Notes under the pieces: generated by a model
What the model was told of the DNA's origin: nothing
The model's database searches: none
Seen by the model: only the letters and a program-made list of their open reading frames with translations
Translations under genes and position numbers: made by a program
Origin: Rhodovulum bhavnagarense
GTDB lineage: Bacteria > Pseudomonadota > Alphaproteobacteria > Rhodobacterales > Rhodobacteraceae
Assembly (NCBI RefSeq): GCF_004343505.1
Contig: NZ_SLXU01000019.1
Span: forward strand, 1-40,582
Length of the DNA stretch: 40,582 nucleotides
Direction: 5' to 3'
In this document: positions 18,797 through 28,654 of the stretch, in pieces
Numbering within the stretch: position 1 is the first letter of the stretch
Layout: every line of letters begins with the position of its first letter

Positions 18797-20806
18797 CTAT
18801 TCCGCCGCCACCGGAGCCTGTGCCCGCGCGCGGGCATTGGCCGACAGTTCCGCCATCAGGCTTGAGGCCCGCGTGATCGGGTTTGTCAGGTAGAAATCCT
18901 TGACTGCATGGCGGAAATCGGCGCTCGCGGGTTTGCGTTCGGGCAATGGCCGCCAGTCGACCTCGGCTATTTCGTCGATCATTTCCAGATGCGGGAACAG
19001 CCGGACCAGGCGCCGGCGCAGACCAGAGAGGTCATCATAGGGCAGCGGCCCGCCCATCTGGCCCGACAGCGCACGCAGGATCGCCCAGTTCTCTTTCGCC
19101 TCGCCCGGAGGGAACCCCGCGCGCAACGCCAGTTGCGGCCTGCCCTCGGTGTTGACGAAAAGCCCCCCCTCCTCGGTATAGGCGGCGCCCGGCAGGATGA
19201 TATCAGCGCGATGCGCCCCACGGTCGCCGTGGCTGCCCTGGTAGATCACGAAGGGGCCCGCATCGATGTCGATCTCGTCGGCCCCGAGGTTGAAAATCAC
19301 CTCTGCCCCCGTGGTCGCAGCCTCAAGCCCGCCTTCGGTCACGGCCCCGATATCCATCGCACCAACCCGCGCCGCAGCGGTGTGCAGTACCATGAAACCG
19401 GCGCCCAGCTTGTCTGCCAGTTTCATCGCCTGCGCCAGAACGGCCTCGCCATCGGCTTCGCAAAGCGCGCCTTGCCCCACGATCACCAGGGCGTCCGCGA
19501 CGGGCGATGCGCTGTCGGCCAACCTTACCAGCGCGTCACGCCCCGTGCCGGCCTCGGTTACCTCATAGGTCAGATCTGCTGCCGGGCCGATGCGGGTCAC
19601 GGTGGCACCATGCAGCCAGGCCTTGCGGATGCGCGCGTTCAGCACCGGCGCCTCGGCACGCGGGTTGGTTCCGACCAGGTAGATCGCGCGGGCCGCGTCG
19701 ATATCCTCGATCGCCGCGGTGCCGACATAGGCCGACCGGTTACCGATGGGCAGGCGCGCGCCGTCGACACGGCATTCCACCTGACCGCCCAAGCCCTCGA
19801 CCATCTCCTTAAGCGCAAAGGCCGCCTCGACCGGTACCAGGTCGCCGATCACCCCGGCCACCTGCTTGCCCTTCATCGCGGCGGCGGCGGCGGTCAGCGC
19901 CTCGGCCCAGCTGGCTGGGCGCAGCTTGCCGTTTTCACGAATATAGGGCCGGTCCAGCCGTTGGCGGCGCAGACCGTCCCACACGAAGCGGGTCTTGTCG
20001 GAAATCCACTCCTCGTTCACGCCGTCATGGTTGCGCGGCAGGATGCGCATCACCTCACGCCCCTTGGTGTCGACCCGGATGTTCGAGCCCAGCGCGTCCA
20101 TCACGTCGATGGTCTCGGTCTTGGTCAGCTCCCAGGGCCGCGCAGTGAAGGCATAGGGTTTGGAGGTCAGCGCGCCGACCGGGCAGAGGTCGATGATGTT
20201 GCCCTGAAGGTTGCTGTCCAGAGTTTCGCCAAGATAGGCGGTGATCTCGGCATCCTCGCCCCTGCCGGTCTGGCCCATCTGGGTGATGCCCGCCACCTCG
20301 GTGGTGAACCGCACGCAGCGTGTGCAGGAAATGCAGCGCGTCATGCAGGTGGCGACCAGCGGGCCCAGATCCAGATCCTCGTTGGCGCGCTTGGGCTCGC
20401 GGTAGCGGCTGAAATCGACGCCATAGGCCATCGCCTGGTCCTGCAGATCGCATTCGCCGCCCTGGTCGCAGATCGGGCAATCCAGCGGATGGTTGATCAG
20501 CAGGAATTCCATCACCCCCTCGCGGGCCTTCTTGACCATCGGGCTGTTGGTCTTGACCACCGGCGGCTGGCCCTCGGGGCCGGGGCGCAGGTCCTTGACC
20601 TGCATTGCGCAGCTTGCCGCCGGTTTCGGCGGGCCGCCGACGATTTCGACAAGGCACATCCGGCAGTTGCCCGCGATCGACAGCCGCTCGTGATAGCAAA
20701 AGCGCGGCACCTCTATTCCCGCCTCTTCGCAGGCCTGGATCAGCGTCATGGCCGGATCGACCTCGATCTCGCGCCCGTCGATGATGATCTTGCGTAGCTC
20801 TGCCAT
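18797..20806 (-). CDS. nuoG: NADH-quinone oxidoreductase subunit G
   Basis: 75-kDa-type subunit (669 residues) holding clusters N1b, N4 and N5. The N-terminal 2Fe-2S ferredoxin domain shows [15 protein letters not shown]; next is the His/Cys motif [18 protein letters not shown], then [10 protein letters not shown]. The rest is a molybdopterin-oxidoreductase-like fold that binds no cofactor in complex I. The mitochondrial-like length and absence of an extra 4Fe-4S motif argue against an N7 cluster. It lies 39 bases after the secreted 143-aa gene; the next gene starts directly at its stop. Confidence 0.97.
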   Translation of the reverse strand: MAELRKIIIDGREIEVDPAMTLIQACEEAGIEVPRFCYHERLSIAGNCRMCLVEIVGGPPKPAASCAMQVKDLRPGPEGQPPVVKTNSPMVKKAREGVMEFLLINHPLDCPICDQGGECDLQDQAMAYGVDFSRYREPKRANEDLDLGPLVATCMTRCISCTRCVRFTTEVAGITQMGQTGRGEDAEITAYLGETLDSNLQGNIIDLCPVGALTSKPYAFTARPWELTKTETIDVMDALGSNIRVDTKGREVMRILPRNHDGVNEEWISDKTRFVWDGLRRQRLDRPYIRENGKLRPASWAEALTAAAAAMKGKQVAGVIGDLVPVEAAFALKEMVEGLGGQVECRVDGARLPIGNRSAYVGTAAIEDIDAARAIYLVGTNPRAEAPVLNARIRKAWLHGATVTRIGPAADLTYEVTEAGTGRDALVRLADSASPVADALVIVGQGALCEADGEAVLAQAMKLADKLGAGFMVLHTAAARVGAMDIGAVTEGGLEAATTGAEVIFNLGADEIDIDAGPFVIYQGSHGDRGAHRADIILPGAAYTEEGGLFVNTEGRPQLALRAGFPPGEAKENWAILRALSGQMGGPLPYDDLSGLRRRLVRLFPHLEMIDEIAEVDWRPLPERKPASADFRHAVKDFYLTNPITRASSLMAELSANARARAQAPVAAE

Positions 20807-20845
20807 CGCTTACCCTTGCCTGCCGCCGGATCGGGCGGCCCTTGT

Positions 20846-21277
20846 TTACTTGCTCTCGCGCAGGAGGGACCCGGTGAGGGTGTTCCTCGCGATTTCCTCG
20901 CGCCCCAGCCTGCAATAACTCTCGGCGTCACCACTGCGCACGCCGTGCTTGTCAAGATAGGCGTCGCGGGCCCGCCGCATCAGCGCACGTTCCTCGTCAG
21001 AATCGAGAAATGCCTCGATTTGCGCATCGCTGTAGCCCTGGTCGCGAGCATAGCTTTCCAGCGCGCCCATCGCCCGTATCGCCCGAAACAGCCTAGCCGA
21101 TATCGTGGGGCAATTCCTGCGGATCTCATCCCCCACTGCGGCGGCGAAAAGCGAGTTCCAGACATGGGGATCTTCGCGCAGGGGCGGCAACGGCGCGCCG
21201 GTCGCGGCCGTGGCCGTGGCCACCGCGATCAGGGTGGCCAACACCATTCCCGCCATATGCCGAATGCCCCCGCCCAT
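20846..21277 (-). CDS. Secreted DUF5333-like protein between nuoF and nuoG (143 aa)
   Basis: Begins with a signal peptide (MVLATLIAVATATAATGA, cleavage near residue 28) and is then helical and charged, with two cysteines (56 and 122) that may form a disulfide: NCPTIS early, and YCRLGREEIA late. Motifs such as YSDAQIEAFLDSDEER and GDAESYC resemble, as I remember, the DUF5333 family restricted to Rhodobacteraceae; this should be verified. ATG at 21277 lies three bases after the nuoF stop. Function is unknown. Its position inside the nuo operon suggests a periplasmic role in complex I biogenesis, but this is inference. Confidence 0.78.
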   Translation of the reverse strand: MGGGIRHMAGMVLATLIAVATATAATGAPLPPLREDPHVWNSLFAAAVGDEIRRNCPTISARLFRAIRAMGALESYARDQGYSDAQIEAFLDSDEERALMRRARDAYLDKHGVRSGDAESYCRLGREEIARNTLTGSLLRESK

Positions 21278-21280
21278 GCC

Positions 21281-22576
21281 TTATTCCGCTGCCACTGCGC
21301 TGACCCTGCCGGCCTTGGTCGCCTTGATCCGATCCTCGATCTCGTCGCGGAAATGGCGGATCAACCCCTGGATCGGCCAGGCAGCCGCATCGCCAAGCGC
21401 ACAAATCGTATGCCCCTCGACCTGTTTGGAGACATCGAACAACATGTCGATCTCTTCAATCTCGGCCTCGCCCTTCACCAGCCGTTCCATCACCCGCATC
21501 ATCCAGCCGGTGCCCTCGCGGCAGGGCGTGCACTGGCCACAGCTTTCGTGCTTGTAAAACTTGGCCAACCGCCAGATGGCCTTGATGACGTCGGTGGACT
21601 GGTCCATCACGATCACCGCCGCGGTGCCAAGACCGGATTGCTGTTCGCGCAGCCAGTCGAAATCCATGATCGCCTCGTCACAGACATCAGCCGGCAACAG
21701 CGGCACTGACGACCCGCCCGGAATCACCGCCTTGAGATTGTCCCAGCCGCCGCGCACGCCCCCGCAATGGCGGTCGAGCAACTCGCGCAGGCCGATGGAC
21801 ATGCTTTCCTCGACCACGCAAGGCGTGTTCACATGGCCCGATATGGCGAAAAGCTTGGTGCCGGCATTGTTGGGGCGGCCAAAGCTGGCGAACCAGTCAC
21901 CACCGCGACGCAGTACGGTAGGCACCACGGCAATTGATTCAACGTTGTTGACCGTGGTGGGACAGCCGTAAAGCCCCGCCATCGCCGGAAAGGGCGGCTT
22001 CATCCGCGGCATGCCCTTCTTGCCTTCCAGGCTTTCCAGCAGCGCGGTTTCCTCGCCGCAGATATAGGCGCCCGCGCCGTGATGGAGGTAAAGATCGAAA
22101 TCCCAGCCCGATCCGGCCGCATTTCGTCCCAAAAGCCCGGCGTCATAGGCCTCGTCGATGGCGACTTGCAGCGCCTCGCGCTCGCGGATGAATTCGCCCC
22201 GGATGTAGATGTAGCTGGCATGCGCCCCCATCGCAAAGCCCGCGATCAGCGCCCCTTCGATCAGGGTATGCGGATCATGGCGCATGATCTCGCGGTCCTT
22301 GCAGGTGCCCGGTTCCGATTCATCGGCGTTTATCACCAGGTAGTGCGGCCTACCGTCACTTTCCTTCGGCATGAAGGACCATTTAAGACCAGTGGGGAAT
22401 CCCGCCCCGCCGCGGCCGCGCAGACCCGACTTTTTCATCTCGTCGATGATCCAGTCGCGGCCATTGGCGATGATCCGGGCCGTGCCGTCCCAATGACCAC
22501 GGGCGCACGCGCTGGAAAGCGTGCGGTCATGCATTCCGTAGAGATTGGTAAAGATGCGGTCCTGATCGGTCAGCAT
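21281..22576 (-). CDS. nuoF: NADH-quinone oxidoreductase subunit F
   Basis: 51-kDa-type subunit (431 residues) that binds NADH, FMN and cluster N3, the electron entry point of complex I. Visible signatures: glycine-rich loop [16 protein letters not shown] (NADH/FMN site, ~54-69), [34 protein letters not shown], and the N3 cluster motif [12 protein letters not shown] with a fourth Cys downstream ([12 protein letters not shown]). Full length. It is preceded by a 181-base non-coding gap with stable hairpins, which is unusual in this compact operon. Confidence 0.97.
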   Translation of the reverse strand: MLTDQDRIFTNLYGMHDRTLSSACARGHWDGTARIIANGRDWIIDEMKKSGLRGRGGAGFPTGLKWSFMPKESDGRPHYLVINADESEPGTCKDREIMRHDPHTLIEGALIAGFAMGAHASYIYIRGEFIREREALQVAIDEAYDAGLLGRNAAGSGWDFDLYLHHGAGAYICGEETALLESLEGKKGMPRMKPPFPAMAGLYGCPTTVNNVESIAVVPTVLRRGGDWFASFGRPNNAGTKLFAISGHVNTPCVVEESMSIGLRELLDRHCGGVRGGWDNLKAVIPGGSSVPLLPADVCDEAIMDFDWLREQQSGLGTAAVIVMDQSTDVIKAIWRLAKFYKHESCGQCTPCREGTGWMMRVMERLVKGEAEIEEIDMLFDVSKQVEGHTICALGDAAAWPIQGLIRHFRDEIEDRIKATKAGRVSAVAAE

Positions 22577-22757
22577 GCAAACGCCCCCTTGTGCCGGTCC
22601 TGCGACCCGCCGGTTGTCATCTTTTGCGCCGCTTGCGGCGCCTTTCTCGTCGGCCCGGTTTTCCCGGCCCCCTTACGGGCAAGCCCCTGCCCTGCCGCGG
22701 TGGGGAGGCGCCCCGGACACGTTGGCCCGGACCGCCCCCAACCGTCATCCCGCGAGA
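22577..22757 (-). other. Intra-operon spacer with two hairpins upstream of nuoF
   Basis: No gene is visible in these 181 bases. Two stem-loops stand out: GCGCCGC-TT-GCGGCGC (22626-22641, perfect 7-bp arms) and GGCCCGG-TTTT-CCCGGCC (22652-22669, 7-bp arms with one mismatch). In the transcribed direction neither is followed by a T-run, so they do not look like intrinsic terminators. They could be RNA processing or stability elements between the nuoE block and nuoF. Confidence 0.45.
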
Positions 22758-23465
22758 TTACTCCTCGTATTTCCGCGAGAATTCCGTCTCGCCGCCCTGG
22801 GCAAGAATCCGGGCCTGCGCAACCCAGTCGTCACGGCTGACACGGCCCTTGAAACCCTCAAGGTTCTCGTCAACCCAGGCAACCTCGTCCGCGGTCCACT
22901 TGGCGATCTGGTCATAGTGATAAAAGCCAAGCGCGTTGCACAGCTTTTCAAGCTTCGGGCCGACCCCCTTGATCCGTTTGAGGTCATCCGCCCCGCCCGC
23001 ACGCGGACCCGACAGCGCCGCGGGGCGCTTGCCGATCTCGGCTACGGCGGGTGCCGGGGCCGGGGCGGGTTTCGGCTCGGGGGCCGGTGCGGGTTTCGGT
23101 GCGGGGGCTGCGGCCACCTTGGGGGCGGTTTTGCCGACGGTCGGGGCCACCTTGGGCTGGCCGGCGCCGGGCTTGGTGGCCGTCACGATCTCGATCGCGG
23201 CATTAGCATCCTTGTACGGCTTGCGAGCGGCGGCATCGGCGTCGCGCTCGGCCTTGATGGCGGCCAGTTCTTCGTCGGTCCTGCAAAAGCTGTTCATCGT
23301 CACGATTGCCGTGACGAAAAACGCGCCGGCGCCCGTGATGAACGCGCCCCAGGTCCAGAGGCCGACAAGCTTGGCGGCGATCGCGGCCACCACCGCGACG
23401 ACCGCAGCCATCAGCACCCAGAAAATGGCGCATTTGATCCGTGCTTCACTGCGTTTGATGTTCAT
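22758..23465 (-). CDS. Two-TM protein with Ala/Pro linker and C-terminal helix-hairpin-helix domain
   Basis: 235 residues in three parts: two membrane helices (~12-34 and ~38-60), an Ala/Pro/Lys low-complexity linker (~97-145, repeated PAPAP/PKPAPAPEP), and a C-terminal HhH-like domain (~160-225) with LKRIKGVGPKLEKLCNALG, FYHYDQIAKWT and GRVSRDDWVAQA. From memory, the same C-terminal domain is fused to the end of NuoE in Rhizobiales; here it is a separate gene just downstream of nuoE. This suggests a role with complex I rather than with DNA, although the domain is often labelled a predicted 5' DNA nuclease. The start ATG 23465 gives a sensible membrane N-terminus. Confidence 0.8.
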   Translation of the reverse strand: MNIKRSEARIKCAIFWVLMAAVVAVVAAIAAKLVGLWTWGAFITGAGAFFVTAIVTMNSFCRTDEELAAIKAERDADAAARKPYKDANAAIEIVTATKPGAGQPKVAPTVGKTAPKVAAAPAPKPAPAPEPKPAPAPAPAVAEIGKRPAALSGPRAGGADDLKRIKGVGPKLEKLCNALGFYHYDQIAKWTADEVAWVDENLEGFKGRVSRDDWVAQARILAQGGETEFSRKYEE

Positions 23466-23553
23466 TGGTTCTCTCCGCTACGACGGTTGTTCGTCCACTG
23501 TCACTTGTAACGATTCCGTCGGCTTCTGTCTTGACCCTCTCCGCCGCAGCCCC

Positions 23554-24261
23554 CTAACGCCGCCAGGGCGTCAAAAGGGGCACTTCGGTGCCATCGATCC
23601 GTTTCACGCTATCGCCCAGGCGCAAGGCTAGATCGACAGACGCATTATGTTCCATCCTGTCGCCCGGCGTCCCCGTCAGGCTGGTCGGGTCACCCAGCGG
23701 TTCGCATGAAAAGCGTCCGTTCTGGGGACCGGGCGCAGGGACACGCCCCGCCGCCAGTTCATCAAGAATCCAGCCCAACCGCTCGGCGGTCAGATCTTCA
23801 TAGAAATCCTTGCCAATCTGGACCATCGGCGCGTTGGAACAGGCGCCCAGGCATTCGACCTCTTCCCAGCTGAACTTGCGATCCGGCGACAGGGTGAAGG
23901 GTTGGGCGGCAATCTTGTCGCGGCACACCCCGATCAGGTCTTCGGCGCCGCAAATCAGGCAAGAGGTCGTGCCGCACACCTGGACATGGGCAACCACCCC
24001 GACCGGGGCAAGCTGGAACATGAAGTAGAATGTCGCCACCTCGAGCGCCCGGATATACGCCATCCCCAGCATGTCGGCGACATGCTCGATCGCGGGGCGG
24101 GTCAACCATCCTTCCTGCTCTTGGGCACGCCACAATAGCGGGATGATCGCGCTGGCCTGACGGCCCTCGGGATACTTGGATATCTGACCCTCCGCCCAGG
24201 CCTGGTTGGCCGGGGTAAAGGCAAAGCTCTCGGGCTGTTCGGGGTGGAGTCGTCTCAGCAT
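23554..24261 (-). CDS. nuoE: NADH-quinone oxidoreductase subunit E
   Basis: 24-kDa-type thioredoxin-fold subunit (235 residues) carrying 2Fe-2S cluster N1a next to the FMN of NuoF. The four ligands are in CGTTSC (first two used cysteines in the C-x4-C arrangement) and CLGAC. It is longer than the E. coli protein because of a C-terminal tail of ~65 residues (from [11 protein letters not shown] to LTPWRR), typical of Rhodobacteraceae. Its ATG overlaps the TGA of the preceding 98-aa gene by one base (TGATG), so coupled translation is likely. Confidence 0.96.
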   Translation of the reverse strand: MLRRLHPEQPESFAFTPANQAWAEGQISKYPEGRQASAIIPLLWRAQEQEGWLTRPAIEHVADMLGMAYIRALEVATFYFMFQLAPVGVVAHVQVCGTTSCLICGAEDLIGVCRDKIAAQPFTLSPDRKFSWEEVECLGACSNAPMVQIGKDFYEDLTAERLGWILDELAAGRVPAPGPQNGRFSCEPLGDPTSLTGTPGDRMEHNASVDLALRLGDSVKRIDGTEVPLLTPWRR

Positions 24262-24557
24262 CAGTTCGCGCAGGGTCCTGAAGTCAACTGGATACCGCCT
24301 TCGGTTCCGTAATCGATGATTTCGCCGGTGGCGCGCAGCGCCTCGACGATCTCGGCAAGAAGTTCCGGCGCAAAGCCGGTGGTGTTTTCGACGCTACCTG
24401 CGGTGGTTTCGCTGGCCACCACGCAGCCGGCCGATACCATTGCATCGCGAAGCTGCTGCATCTGCTCGGGGCTCACCGCGCTGTCCTGCGCCAGGCCCGC
24501 GGCAGGCGCCAAAATCGCGACAAGCATCGCGGCCGAAAGGGTCTTGAGGGTCTTCAT
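24261..24557 (-). CDS. Small secreted protein upstream of nuoE (98 aa)
   Basis: Clear signal peptide ([23 protein letters not shown], cleavage after residue 23) giving a ~75-residue periplasmic protein with two cysteines (45 and 96) likely paired. The mature part is acidic and helical: [36 protein letters not shown], then [11 protein letters not shown] strong ribosome site (AAGGAG) precedes ATG 24557, after a 232-base spacer from nuoD. It overlaps nuoE by one base. I do not recognise the family. Its place between nuoD and nuoE suggests co-expression with the complex, with unknown purpose. Confidence 0.8.
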   Translation of the reverse strand: MKTLKTLSAAMLVAILAPAAGLAQDSAVSPEQMQQLRDAMVSAGCVVASETTAGSVENTTGFAPELLAEIVEALRATGEIIDYGTEGGIQLTSGPCAN

Positions 24558-24789
24558 GGGTTCAACTCCTTGAAGTTGGGGACCGTCCGGCCCCCGTTGA
24601 TGCAGGCGCCTGCCCCCTTGGCGCGGCTCGGCCGGCGGCGGGCGGAATGCCAGCCACAGGCGTTACATATGCCCCCTCGGGATAACACGAGCCTACCTCG
24701 CACGATCCCCTGTCGACGGCGCGCATACACCGCCGACGCGCCGGTCCCAGCCCCGGCGTCGTTGCTGTCCGATATTCGTGCATGTGCGG
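24558..24789 (-). other. Long non-coding spacer between nuoD and the 98-aa gene
   Basis: 232 bases inside an operon where most gaps are under 15. The longest frame on the coding strand (79 codons, ATG at 24793) fits between ATGA overlaps at both ends but uses many codons rare here (CGA, ATA, AGG, TTA), so I do not call it a gene. A perfect 12-bp palindrome GCAGGCGCCTGC lies at 24602-24613, and a GGCGCG/CGCGCC pair lies around 24720-24750. No riboswitch or promoter was recognised. Confidence 0.4.
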
Positions 24790-26004
24790 TCATCGGTCGA
24801 TCTCCCCGAACACGACGTCCATCGTCCCGATGATCGCGGCAACGTCGGCCAACTGGTGGCCCCGGGTCATGTAATCCATCGCCTGCAAGTGCAGGAAACC
24901 GGGTGCGCGCAGCTTGGCGCGGTATGGCTTGTTGCTGCCATCGGCGACAAGGTAGACGCCGAATTCGCCCTTTGGCGCCTCGACCGCGGCATAGACCTCG
25001 CCGGCCGGCACGTGAAAACCCTCGGTGTAGAGTTTGAAGTGATGGATGAGTGCCTCCATCGAGGTCTTCATTTCGCCCCGCTTGGGCGGGGTGATCTTGC
25101 CGCGGGCCAGCACGTCACCTTTTTCGTGACGCAGCTTTTCACAGGCCTGACGGATGATATGCGTGGACTGGCGCATCTCTTCCATGCGGACGAGATAGCG
25201 GTCATAGCAATCGCCATTCTTGCCCACGGGGATCTGGAAGTCGAACTCATCATAGCATTCATAGGGCTGAGCGCGCCGCAAATCCCAGGCAAGACCAGAG
25301 CCGCGCACCATCACCCCTGAGAACCCCCATTGCAGGATGTCCTCTTCGGTCACGATACCGATATCGGCATTGCGCTGCTTGAAGATCCGGTTCTCGGTCA
25401 ACAGCCCGTCGATATCGTCAAGAACCTGCGGAAACTCCAGCGCCCATTGGTCGATATCCTCGACAAGGGCCGGCGGCAGATCCTGGTGAACGCCACCAGG
25501 CCGGAAATAGGCCGCATGCATGCGCGCGCCGCAGGCGCGCTCATAGAAGACCATGAGCTTTTCACGCTCTTCGAACCCCCACAGCGGCGGCGTCAATGCG
25601 CCGACGTCCATGGCCTGCGTCGTCACGTTCAACAGGTGGTTCAGCACCCGACCGATTTCCGAATACAAAACCCGGATCAACTGCGCCCGGCGCGGCACCT
25701 CCACCCCGGTCAGCTTTTCGATGGCAAGGCACCAGGCATGTTCCTGGTTCATCGGCGCCACGTAATCGAGCCGGTCGAAATAGGGCAGGTTCTGCAGGTA
25801 GGTGCGGCTTTCCATCAACTTTTCGGTCCCGCGATGCAGCAGGCCGATATGCGGGTCGGCGCGTTCGACGATTTCCCCGTCCAACTCCAGCACAAGCCGC
25901 AAAACGCCATGCGCTGCAGGGTGTTGAGGGCCGAAATTGATGTTGAAGTTGCGGATGCGCTGTTCATCCGTGCGCGCGTCGTTAAAGCCCGATCCGTCCA
26001 TCAT
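24790..26004 (-). CDS. nuoD: NADH-quinone oxidoreductase subunit D
   Basis: 49-kDa-type subunit (404 residues) that forms the quinone site with NuoB and is related to the large subunit of NiFe hydrogenases, without the metal ligands. Signatures are [15 protein letters not shown] near the start, HRGTEKLME, the quinone-site stretch [15 protein letters not shown] and the C-terminal DVVFGEIDR. Two adjacent ATGs (26004 and 26001) could start it, one base after the sulfotransferase stop. The frame stays open 38 codons further upstream, but that stretch is the sulfotransferase gene in another phase. No strong ribosome site is seen, so translation may depend on coupling. Confidence 0.96.
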   Translation of the reverse strand: MMDGSGFNDARTDEQRIRNFNINFGPQHPAAHGVLRLVLELDGEIVERADPHIGLLHRGTEKLMESRTYLQNLPYFDRLDYVAPMNQEHAWCLAIEKLTGVEVPRRAQLIRVLYSEIGRVLNHLLNVTTQAMDVGALTPPLWGFEEREKLMVFYERACGARMHAAYFRPGGVHQDLPPALVEDIDQWALEFPQVLDDIDGLLTENRIFKQRNADIGIVTEEDILQWGFSGVMVRGSGLAWDLRRAQPYECYDEFDFQIPVGKNGDCYDRYLVRMEEMRQSTHIIRQACEKLRHEKGDVLARGKITPPKRGEMKTSMEALIHHFKLYTEGFHVPAGEVYAAVEAPKGEFGVYLVADGSNKPYRAKLRAPGFLHLQAMDYMTRGHQLADVAAIIGTMDVVFGEIDR

Positions 26005-26005
26005 C

Positions 26006-26878
26006 TCACACCCCCACCCGATGCGCCGCCCATTGCGGCGGAATCCGCCCCAGACGCGTGGCGACGAAATCGTATTGCGGCGCCAGGAAATCCGCCGCAG
26101 CGGCGCGCTGCGCAGCACTCATCGGGACTGGCACGCCCGCATGTATCCGCTCGCCCAGCGGCGCAGGCTGCGGCTCCAGCCCCAGAAACCGGCACAGTCT
26201 CTCGACACCCGCATCCGAGAACAGCTCTTCGTGGAACACCAGCAAAAGGCGTGACGGCTCCACCGCCGCCCAGAGCCGACCAAGCACCGCGCGGTAATCC
26301 CCCCGTTCCGTGATATGGGTTTCCTCACCGCGCAGGACACGGTTCAGAATACGCCCCGCGCGCGGGGCGATATCCTCGCCGGGCGCGGCACGGCGCCGGG
26401 CGATCATGCGCACGTGACTCCACAGTCGTTCGACCGGGTCACGCAAAAGATAGACAAACCGGACATCTGACGCCATGGCGGCCATCTGTTTCAGGCGCCC
26501 CACCGAGAGCAAACCATAGGCCGGTGTTATGTCGGCAATAAGGCGCGCCGCCCCTCGACCCGCATCCAGATAGGCGAGGTAAGCAGCATCGTTCCCGCGA
26601 CCCAGTGCGTCGATCCAATCATCCATGTCGGCCAGCCGCCGTCGCCGCAACGCGACCTGCGCGGGATCGTCCGGCATCGGGCGTGCGGCAAGGGAATTGC
26701 GTGTTTCCTGCAACTCGGCGCGGGATCTTTCCAGTTTTCCGGCGTCAAGCATGTCGAAATAGTGCATTTCCTTGATCGCGCGCAGATGGCATTGCGGATG
26801 CCGGTCAAGATAGGTGTGAAGCCAGCTTGTGCCGGCCTTCGTCGCCCCCACGCCGAAGAGAAGTGTCGCCTCGGTCAT
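26006..26878 (-). CDS. PAPS-dependent sulfotransferase, inserted between nuoC and nuoD
   Basis: 290-residue sulfotransferase that would move sulfate from PAPS to a hydroxyl or amine. The 5'-phosphosulfate loop is [10 protein letters not shown] (11-20) with Lys14. Next are KEMHYFD (36-42) and DITPAY (116-121), a pair seen in NDST-like and related sulfotransferases. The 3'-phosphate site is [14 protein letters not shown] (142-155) with Arg146 and Ser154. No signal peptide or membrane anchor is seen, so it is cytoplasmic. It starts five bases after the nuoC stop and ends one base before nuoD, so it is cotranscribed with complex I. The acceptor is unknown. I recall no sulfotransferase among the extra frames described in Rhodobacter or Paracoccus nuo clusters, so this may be a lineage-specific insertion. 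Confidence 0.85.
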   Translation of the reverse strand: MTEATLLFGVGATKAGTSWLHTYLDRHPQCHLRAIKEMHYFDMLDAGKLERSRAELQETRNSLAARPMPDDPAQVALRRRRLADMDDWIDALGRGNDAAYLAYLDAGRGAARLIADITPAYGLLSVGRLKQMAAMASDVRFVYLLRDPVERLWSHVRMIARRRAAPGEDIAPRAGRILNRVLRGEETHITERGDYRAVLGRLWAAVEPSRLLLVFHEELFSDAGVERLCRFLGLEPQPAPLGERIHAGVPVPMSAAQRAAAADFLAPQYDFVATRLGRIPPQWAAHRVGV

Positions 26879-26883
26879 CGCTC

Positions 26884-27495
26884 CTAACCCTTTGCCCCGG
26901 GGGCCTTGTCATCGCCGGGCAGGATGTAATCGGCGCCCTCCCAAGGGCTCATGAAATCGAACTGGCGATAGTCCTGAACGAGTTTGACGGGTTCGTAAAC
27001 AACGCGCTTCTGCGCCTCGTCATAGCGCACCTCGGTATAGCCGGTGGTCGGAAAATCCTTGCGCAAGGGATGCCCGCGAAACCCGTAATCGGTCAGGATG
27101 CGACGCAGGTCCGGGTGCCCCGAAAAGATGATGCCGAACATGTCGAACACCTCGCGCTCGAACCAGTTGGCCGAGGGGTGAACGGTGACGATAGACGGGA
27201 TCATGTCGCCCTCGCGCACCGCACAGCGGAGGCGGATACGCTGATTCTGGTACATCGACAGAAAGTGATAAACCACGTCAAAGCGCGCCTCGCGCTGGGG
27301 GTAGTCGACCGCTGTGATATCCACGAGGCTGGAAAACCGGCATGTCGGGTCCGCGCGCAGGAACTCGGCGAAACCCGCGATAGCGGCCGGGGCCACGTCC
27401 ACGTTCAACTCGTCATGGACGACATCCCAGGCCAAGACGCTATCGGGGCGCTTTAGCTCTATGTGGGTGCCGAGTTCTTTCAGGGCCGCGTTCAT
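26884..27495 (-). CDS. nuoC: NADH-quinone oxidoreductase subunit C
   Basis: 30-kDa-type peripheral-arm subunit (203 residues), needed for assembly and for packing against NuoD. The signature region is [20 protein letters not shown] followed by [21 protein letters not shown]. It is a separate gene and not fused to nuoD as in E. coli. It starts three bases after the nuoB stop. Unusually, the next gene is a sulfotransferase and not nuoD. Confidence 0.97.
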   Translation of the reverse strand: MNAALKELGTHIELKRPDSVLAWDVVHDELNVDVAPAAIAGFAEFLRADPTCRFSSLVDITAVDYPQREARFDVVYHFLSMYQNQRIRLRCAVREGDMIPSIVTVHPSANWFEREVFDMFGIIFSGHPDLRRILTDYGFRGHPLRKDFPTTGYTEVRYDEAQKRVVYEPVKLVQDYRQFDFMSPWEGADYILPGDDKAPGAKG

Positions 27496-27498
27496 GGC

Positions 27499-28388
<890 letters not shown>

Positions 28389-28654
28389 GGGCTCTGTCCT
28401 CCACTCTGCCGCGCATTGTTGAATCCTGCGCGTTGGTTTCCCGTCGTGAGGTTAATCTCCCTGTCCTCCACAGGTCAACAAACCCGCCCGGCGTGTTCCG
28501 CCCCATCTGTTATCGCGGCGTTACGGAAATGTATACAGTCGTGCGCATTGAAAAAGCGCCCGATTGCCGCATCGGCGCGAATTATCAAAGATACATCACA
28601 GTATCGCGTTTTCGTGAACGGATTCGTCCGTGTCGCCACCGCCACGCAGCACGA
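28389..28654 (-). promoter_or_regulatory. Leader and presumed promoter region of the nuo operon
   Basis: 266 bases between liuC and nuoA, visibly less GC-rich than the genes, especially 28520-28620. A TGTATACA palindrome (28530-28537) could supply a -10 (TATACA), but the -35 about 17 bases upstream is poor. A second AT-rich stretch with GATAAT (near 28580) lies further up. A 10-base sequence, CTGTCCTCCA, occurs twice on the plus strand (28394-28403 and 28461-28470); on the transcribed strand the first copy is the nuoA ribosome site. No terminator for the liu operon was found here, so read-through from liu into nuo is possible. Confidence 0.4.

Noticed and set aside
18908-20797. 629-codon open frame opposite nuoG
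   Set aside because: Antisense shadow of a gene with complete iron-sulfur motifs; no domain of its own.
24554-24793. 79-codon frame on the minus strand filling the gap between nuoD and the 98-aa gene, with ATGA overlaps at both ends
   Set aside because: Many codons rare in this genome (CGA, ATA, AGG, TTA), no family resemblance, no clear ribosome site; its end is just the ribosome site of the next gene. The overlaps are probably chance.
28520-28590. FNR-like or other known activator site upstream of nuoA
   Set aside because: Only half-sites (TTGAT-like) were found; the second half does not match.
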